DNA from: Halomarinibacterium sp034670265
GTDB lineage: Bacteria; Bacteroidota; Bacteroidia; Flavobacteriales; Flavobacteriaceae
Direction: 5' to 3'
Assembly (NCBI GenBank): GCA_034670265.1
Contig: JAXMNU010000002.1
Location: 1 to 64,000 of the forward strand
Length of the DNA: 64,000 nucleotides
Shown here: positions 61,201 through 64,000 of the stretch, piece after piece
Position numbering within the stretch: position 1 is the stretch's first letter
Layout of the letters: each line of letters starts with the position of its first letter
Notes under the pieces: model-generated
Databases searched by the model: none
What the model saw: only the letters and a program-made list of their open reading frames with translations
What the model was told of the DNA's origin: nothing
Translations under genes and position numbers: made by a program

Positions 61201-61933
61201 CATGATTCTGAAAATTATAGAAGCCTCCATGCAAACCATAAGTAAATGCAGGATGATGCATGGCAATGAGAATTGTTTTCTCATTATTTTTCTTTAGTTC
61301 ATTTTCAATTTCTAAAAAGAATGCCTTTCGGGATTTTATATCGCAATCATCATTAATGGTTGGATGTTTATCCCAATCGGCAATATACCATTGTGTATCA
61401 AGGATGATTAACTCTATATTTTCTGTGATTTCAATTTTTTCGATGGGGCAACCGTTCTCTGGCTGAAAAGCTTCATTATTATCAAGTATTTTCTCAACAT
61501 ATTCTTCTTGTCTTTTAAGCCCCTTTAATCCCTTACTATACCAATCATGATTTCCAGGTATAAAAAGCGTTTTTCCTTTAAAGTTTTTAGCAACTTCTAA
61601 TTGGTTATCTAACCGATTTTTTGCCTGCTCTCTTCCTTTTTCACCCTTAGCTGGGAGGCCTTTTGGATAAATATTATCTCCAAGAAAAATAAGATGGTCA
61701 CTTGCGGTATCTTCATTTTCAATTAATACATTAAATGCTGCTAAAGCTTCGCTACTTTCTTCAGAATCTGCCGCACCGGCATCACCAATGAGATAAAATC
61801 TCTTTTCAAGGTTTTTATCTTCGGTGTTTATTATTTTGGAAGCATCTTCATCCAAATAATTTGGGTATAAAGAACCACATCCATAAATACTTAATACTCC
61901 AATAAAAGTTATAATGCTGTTAATTTTGTTCAT
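58229..61933 (-). CDS. Lipoprotein fusion: metallophosphoesterase, kinase-like region and Omp85-like barrel
   Basis: A 1234-residue protein. The N-terminus is a lipoprotein signal (Cys19 in SIYGC). Residues about 45-370 are a complete metallophosphoesterase: D51 in GDAG, D86/N87 in GDN, H129 in GNHD, H226/H227, and H303/H305 in GHEH. A middle region (about 415-760) has ALRAVKK (K471/K472), VGDWDRHQDQW (D612, H614) and IPRDRDQVF (D638/D640), a spacing like HipA/CotH/FAM20-type kinases; this is inference. The C-terminus (about 860-1234) is a surface-antigen barrel with an Omp85 loop-6-like GLRGFRQQRFSG (RGF at 1139-1141). No gene partner is close; cysQ lies just downstream. Confidence 0.8.
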   Translation of the reverse strand: MNKINSIITFIGVLSIYGCGSLYPNYLDEDASKIINTEDKNLEKRFYLIGDAGAADSEESSEALAAFNVLIENEDTASDHLIFLGDNIYPKGLPAKGEKGREQAKNRLDNQLEVAKNFKGKTLFIPGNHDWYSKGLKGLKRQEEYVEKILDNNEAFQPENGCPIEKIEITENIELIILDTQWYIADWDKHPTINDDCDIKSRKAFFLEIENELKKNNEKTILIAMHHPAFTYGLHGGFYNFQNHVFASGNKIPVPILASLITQVRSQGGVSPQDRYNNRYNELMNRIITLATDSDRVIFASGHEHTLQYIENQGIKQIVSGSGSKEAPVNLGKGAQFVSGRRGFAVLDVFDDGSSVVKFYGAENKIPTLLFSTEVHSKPKEYDTSLLANEFGAEREVSAYKKEDTDKSEAYSWFWGDHYRNIYGTSIKVPVATLDTLYGGMIIERKGGGHQTRSLRLNDSKGRNFALRAVKKSAVQFLQTVAFKDTYIQDDFRETLTEDFIQDFYTSSHPYAAFVIGDLSDAIDLYHTNPFLFYMPKHKALGKYNEEFGDELYIMEERPDDGFLDVESFGNPDAIESTSDVLENLRKDEKYQIDEPAFIKARLFDMLVGDWDRHQDQWRWSRFDISDDKKIYKPIPRDRDQVFSNFDGALFDILKTIIPATKQFQEFDGELKNIKYINLAGIKIDRTFTQNSSKEVWLTQAEFIQENLTDEIIDSAFKNLPIEVQDDTANSIKEKLKERRGYLRDIASRYYDYLDDLVIITATDKDDHITITRGENTTTVSVARIKDGVVQKPFKKRVIKSKETKEIWVYGLDDDDKFLVEGYGNNPTLVRVIGGQNNDTYTVESGRRVKIYDHKTKKNTIAKPGSADFKFKDNYRFNIYQYDKYIDKTTSILPSIGANPDDGIKMGLNLSMMIKGFKNDPFQTKHNFGGSYYYATEGFEIYYEGEFSTLFDTWNIIAGGRLTSENFTQNFFGYGNNTGNFDDDLGLDYNRVKTAIRTGKIGVVKNGHYGSRIEINGGVESVEVEATENRFITEEFSNRIQLDERMIFSVLNFDYSYAGYDTAINPTRGMFFDLKTGVRMNVDDTERTYGFVNPSLEFFNSLTRDRKLVLRTQAQGQFNIGDKFEFFQAAVLGANTGLRGFRQQRFSGERALAFNGDLKYQLKSFKTGLLPLKLGVFGGFDYGRVWVDGEESNTWHNSYGGGINLNAVDAISGQFGIFNSVDGLRFSFLFGISL

Positions 61934-61988
61934 ATGAAATTACCTTAGTCATTATTTTTAGTAATTTGGTTCAATAAAATCAGATTTC

Positions 61989-63209
61989 ATGAGTGATATA
62001 GTTTCTGCCACTGAAACATTTGTAAAAGAATTATTTAAAGAAAAACTCTCGGGGACATATACCTATCACAACCTTACACATACCCTAAGAGTTTTTAAAG
62101 GTACTAATGAAATAATTGAAAATTCTAAAATAAATGCTAAAGATACTGTGATATTGCAACTTTCGGCATTATTGCACGATGTTGGATATATTGAAAGCAG
62201 AGAAAATCACGAAGAAATTAGTGTTCGAATTGCAAAGGAATTTCTCGAAAAGGAAAATACTGAAAAAGAAATAATTAAGGGTGTTGAAGATTGCATTTTA
62301 GCAACCAAAATGAATCAAAAACCACAAAATTTTTTAGAAGAAGTATTACGGGATGCAGATTCCTCACACTTTGGAAAAGACTATTTTGAAGAAGTAAGTG
62401 AATTTTTAAGGCAAGAATATTTGCTTCAAGAAGTAAAAGAATATTCTCCTCAAGAATGGCGAAATGAGACTATTAAATTTATGGTTGAAAACCACAAATT
62501 TTACACTCCCTATGCAAGAGAAAAGTGGCAACCTCAAAAAGAAGCTAATCTTGCCAAGCTTCTAAAAAACAAAAAAAAGGATAAAAAAAAGTTAAAAAAA
62601 GAAAGACTAAAAGCCGAATTAAAAGCCAAGTATAAAGATGCGAGTCCAGAAAGAGGTATTCAAACGTTTTATCGTACAGCACTTAGAAACCATATAAAAT
62701 TAAGTGACATTGCAGATACTAAAGCAAATATTCTCCTTTCAGTAAATGCGATTATTATTTCTTTAGTTTTATCGAATTTACTTTCGAAACTGGATACAAA
62801 TCCCTATTTAATTACACCCTCTGCAATTTTTGTATTATCAAGTACGATAACCATGATTTTGGCAGTAATTGCTACTCGACCCAATGTTACACGAGGAAAA
62901 TTTACAGATGAAGACGTTAAAAATAAAGATGTAAATCTTACATTTTTTGGAAACTTCCATAAAATGGAACTCTCAAAATTTCAATGGGCTATAAATGAGT
63001 TATTGAAAGATCGAGATTATGTATACTCTTCACTTACAAAAGATTTATACTTTTTAGGAAAGGTTCTGGATAGAAAATATAGAATCCTTCGATGGACATA
63101 TACCATTTTTGTAATTGGTATAATTGTTTCAATCCTATCTTTTGCTATTTCATTTAATGCAACTGGCCAAAGTGTTGAGGAAGTAACTAAAACAATTGTA
63201 AATCCTTAG
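61989..63209 (+). CDS. HD phosphohydrolase fused to a Pycsar-effector-type (PycTM) membrane domain
   Basis: A 406-residue protein. Residues 1-185 form an HD domain: H27/H31 in YHNLTHT, H63/D64 in LLHDVGY, D122/D124 in RDADSS. A lysine-rich linker (190-215) leads to the membrane part (about 225-390) with IKLSDIADTKANILLSVNA (the PycTM-like motif) and helices at about 247-265, 275-295 and 368-388. PycTM domains act as cell-damaging effectors in cyclic-nucleotide (Pycsar) phage defence. HD fusions occur in Flavobacteriia, but no cyclase gene is seen nearby, so its role in defence is inference. Confidence 0.85.
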   Translation: MSDIVSATETFVKELFKEKLSGTYTYHNLTHTLRVFKGTNEIIENSKINAKDTVILQLSALLHDVGYIESRENHEEISVRIAKEFLEKENTEKEIIKGVEDCILATKMNQKPQNFLEEVLRDADSSHFGKDYFEEVSEFLRQEYLLQEVKEYSPQEWRNETIKFMVENHKFYTPYAREKWQPQKEANLAKLLKNKKKDKKKLKKERLKAELKAKYKDASPERGIQTFYRTALRNHIKLSDIADTKANILLSVNAIIISLVLSNLLSKLDTNPYLITPSAIFVLSSTITMILAVIATRPNVTRGKFTDEDVKNKDVNLTFFGNFHKMELSKFQWAINELLKDRDYVYSSLTKDLYFLGKVLDRKYRILRWTYTIFVIGIIVSILSFAISFNATGQSVEEVTKTIVNP

Positions 63210-63211
63210 CA

Positions 63212-64000
63212 TTAGCTTTCGATTTCATTCATTAAATCTTGATAAGTATAAAGCTTCTTATCTTCTTCCCCATGATGGTAGAGAACATTTACTCTTATAG
63301 CTTTAAGTCCAGAAACCCCCTGAAGGTCTTCCAACTCTAAGGTTTCAACTTCGCTACCCAAATAATTTTTAGACTGCAGAAAATGAACATACTTTAGATA
63401 CTCTTCTTCATCTTCTTCTTGCGCATAAATAATAGCAATTTTTCCCGGTTGGGTAATGCGTTCGTCTGTACCATTAATTTTTGCTTTGTCCACACGTTTT
63501 TTAACTACTTCATATCGCGCATTATACGTTCCATCTACATCGAACCGTTTTTCATCCATTCTAAAACGAAGTGACAATGGATTATTAAACACTAAAATCA
63601 TGGAGGCAATATCCATAGCCACTGGAAGATTCCCTTTTAATTTATAAAAGCTATTCTCCATTTCGCATATCACCTGAAGTTGCCAAAGTCTTAGGTTGTA
63701 TAGGTATACATTGTTAAAGGTGCTTTCTTTTGTAATAGACTCCCCGATATACATATTGTGTTCTACACCATCAGTTTTGAAGCGTTCATAATAGTGAGGA
63801 TACATCCCTTGAGCCTTCCGTTGCTTATAATCTAAAATGCTTGCGAGAGTTTTATTTACCTGCATCACAGATTCGTCATATTGTTTGCGATATTTGTATA
63901 CAAATCCCTTAGAATCGTCTATTCGGTTGTAATAACTTTGAATTTGGGATTGTAATTCTTTATCTTTCTTCTCAATAAATTTAAAGAGAGAAGTAATGTC
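63212..64000 (-). CDS. C-terminal part of a large flavobacterial protein (GAF-associated family), 5' end beyond window
   Basis: The frame is open to the window edge and the true start lies outside; 262 residues are visible. Phrases such as YYNRIDDSKGFVYKYRKQYD, MYPHYYERFKTDGVEHNMYIG, DEKRFDVDGTYNARYEVVKK and LQGVSGLKAIRV match the C-terminal part of long (about 800-residue) Flavobacteriaceae proteins that carry GAF domains. No catalytic motif is seen here. An internal start at 63868 is a GTG and is not a gene start. It converges with the HD-PycTM gene, 2 bases apart. Confidence 0.65.
   Translation of the reverse strand, partial: DITSLFKFIEKKDKELQSQIQSYYNRIDDSKGFVYKYRKQYDESVMQVNKTLASILDYKQRKAQGMYPHYYERFKTDGVEHNMYIGESITKESTFNNVYLYNLRLWQLQVICEMENSFYKLKGNLPVAMDIASMILVFNNPLSLRFRMDEKRFDVDGTYNARYEVVKKRVDKAKINGTDERITQPGKIAIIYAQEEDEEEYLKYVHFLQSKNYLGSEVETLELEDLQGVSGLKAIRVNVLYHHGEEDKKLYTYQDLMNEIES

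Overview
The window looks like a chromosomal segment of a marine member of the Flavobacteriaceae (Bacteroidota). Signs seen in the sequence are low GC content, Bacteroidota-type -7 promoter elements (TAnnTTTG), gliding genes gldF and gldG next to dnaN, secreted proteins with type IX secretion (T9SS) C-terminal domains, lipoproteins with an SKKDD-like tail after the lipobox, and several DUF families typical of the group (DUF4294, DUF1573, DUF4870). The genus cannot be fixed from the sequence alone. The PETase-like secreted hydrolase recalls Aequorivita and Kaistella.

Layout. 0-6 kb: M42 peptidase, an MBOAT acyltransferase with an SGNH-like partner, and a sodium:alanine symporter. 6-9.5 kb: a long acyloxyacyl-hydrolase (PagL-like) outer membrane protein and a repeat-rich T9SS protein. 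9.5-17 kb: a housekeeping block with purC, phoH, SAM hydrolase, ABM, GNAT, gldF, gldG and dnaN; a GIY-YIG nuclease gene with an inverted REP-like repeat pair sits between gldF and gldG. 17-24 kb: small lipoprotein and DUF genes, a cassette-like patch with a nonsense-broken lipoprotein gene and 11-bp tandem repeats, a PETase-like T9SS hydrolase, mnmE carrying a REP-like repeat inside its reading frame, and a T9SS FG-GAP protein. 24-35 kb: regulators (TPR-LuxR type, LytS/LytTR pair, OmpR-type pair), a TonB, and small secreted proteins of unknown function.

35-58 kb is one long minus-strand surface-polysaccharide locus. Read in transcription order from a promoter at 58.18 kb, it makes activated sulfate (cysQ, a duplicated DUF2061 protein, cysC, cysD, cysN), then has a flippase, an aminotransferase with a WbqC-like partner, two sulfotransferases, four glycosyltransferases and a Wzy-like polymerase. 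It ends with a complete PglC/D/E/F-like set for a UDP-diNAcBac-type sugar and its transfer to undecaprenyl phosphate, then Wza, Wzc and Wzi export proteins. The parsimonious reading is a sulfated, bacillosamine-initiated capsule or exopolysaccharide.

58-64 kb holds the most unusual proteins. One is a 1234-residue lipoprotein that joins a metallophosphoesterase, a middle region with motifs like HipA/CotH/FAM20-type kinases, and an Omp85-like barrel. The next is an HD phosphohydrolase fused to a Pycsar-effector-type membrane domain. A gene running off the right edge belongs to a large family seen with GAF domains. No tRNA, rRNA, CRISPR array, insertion sequence or prophage was recognised.
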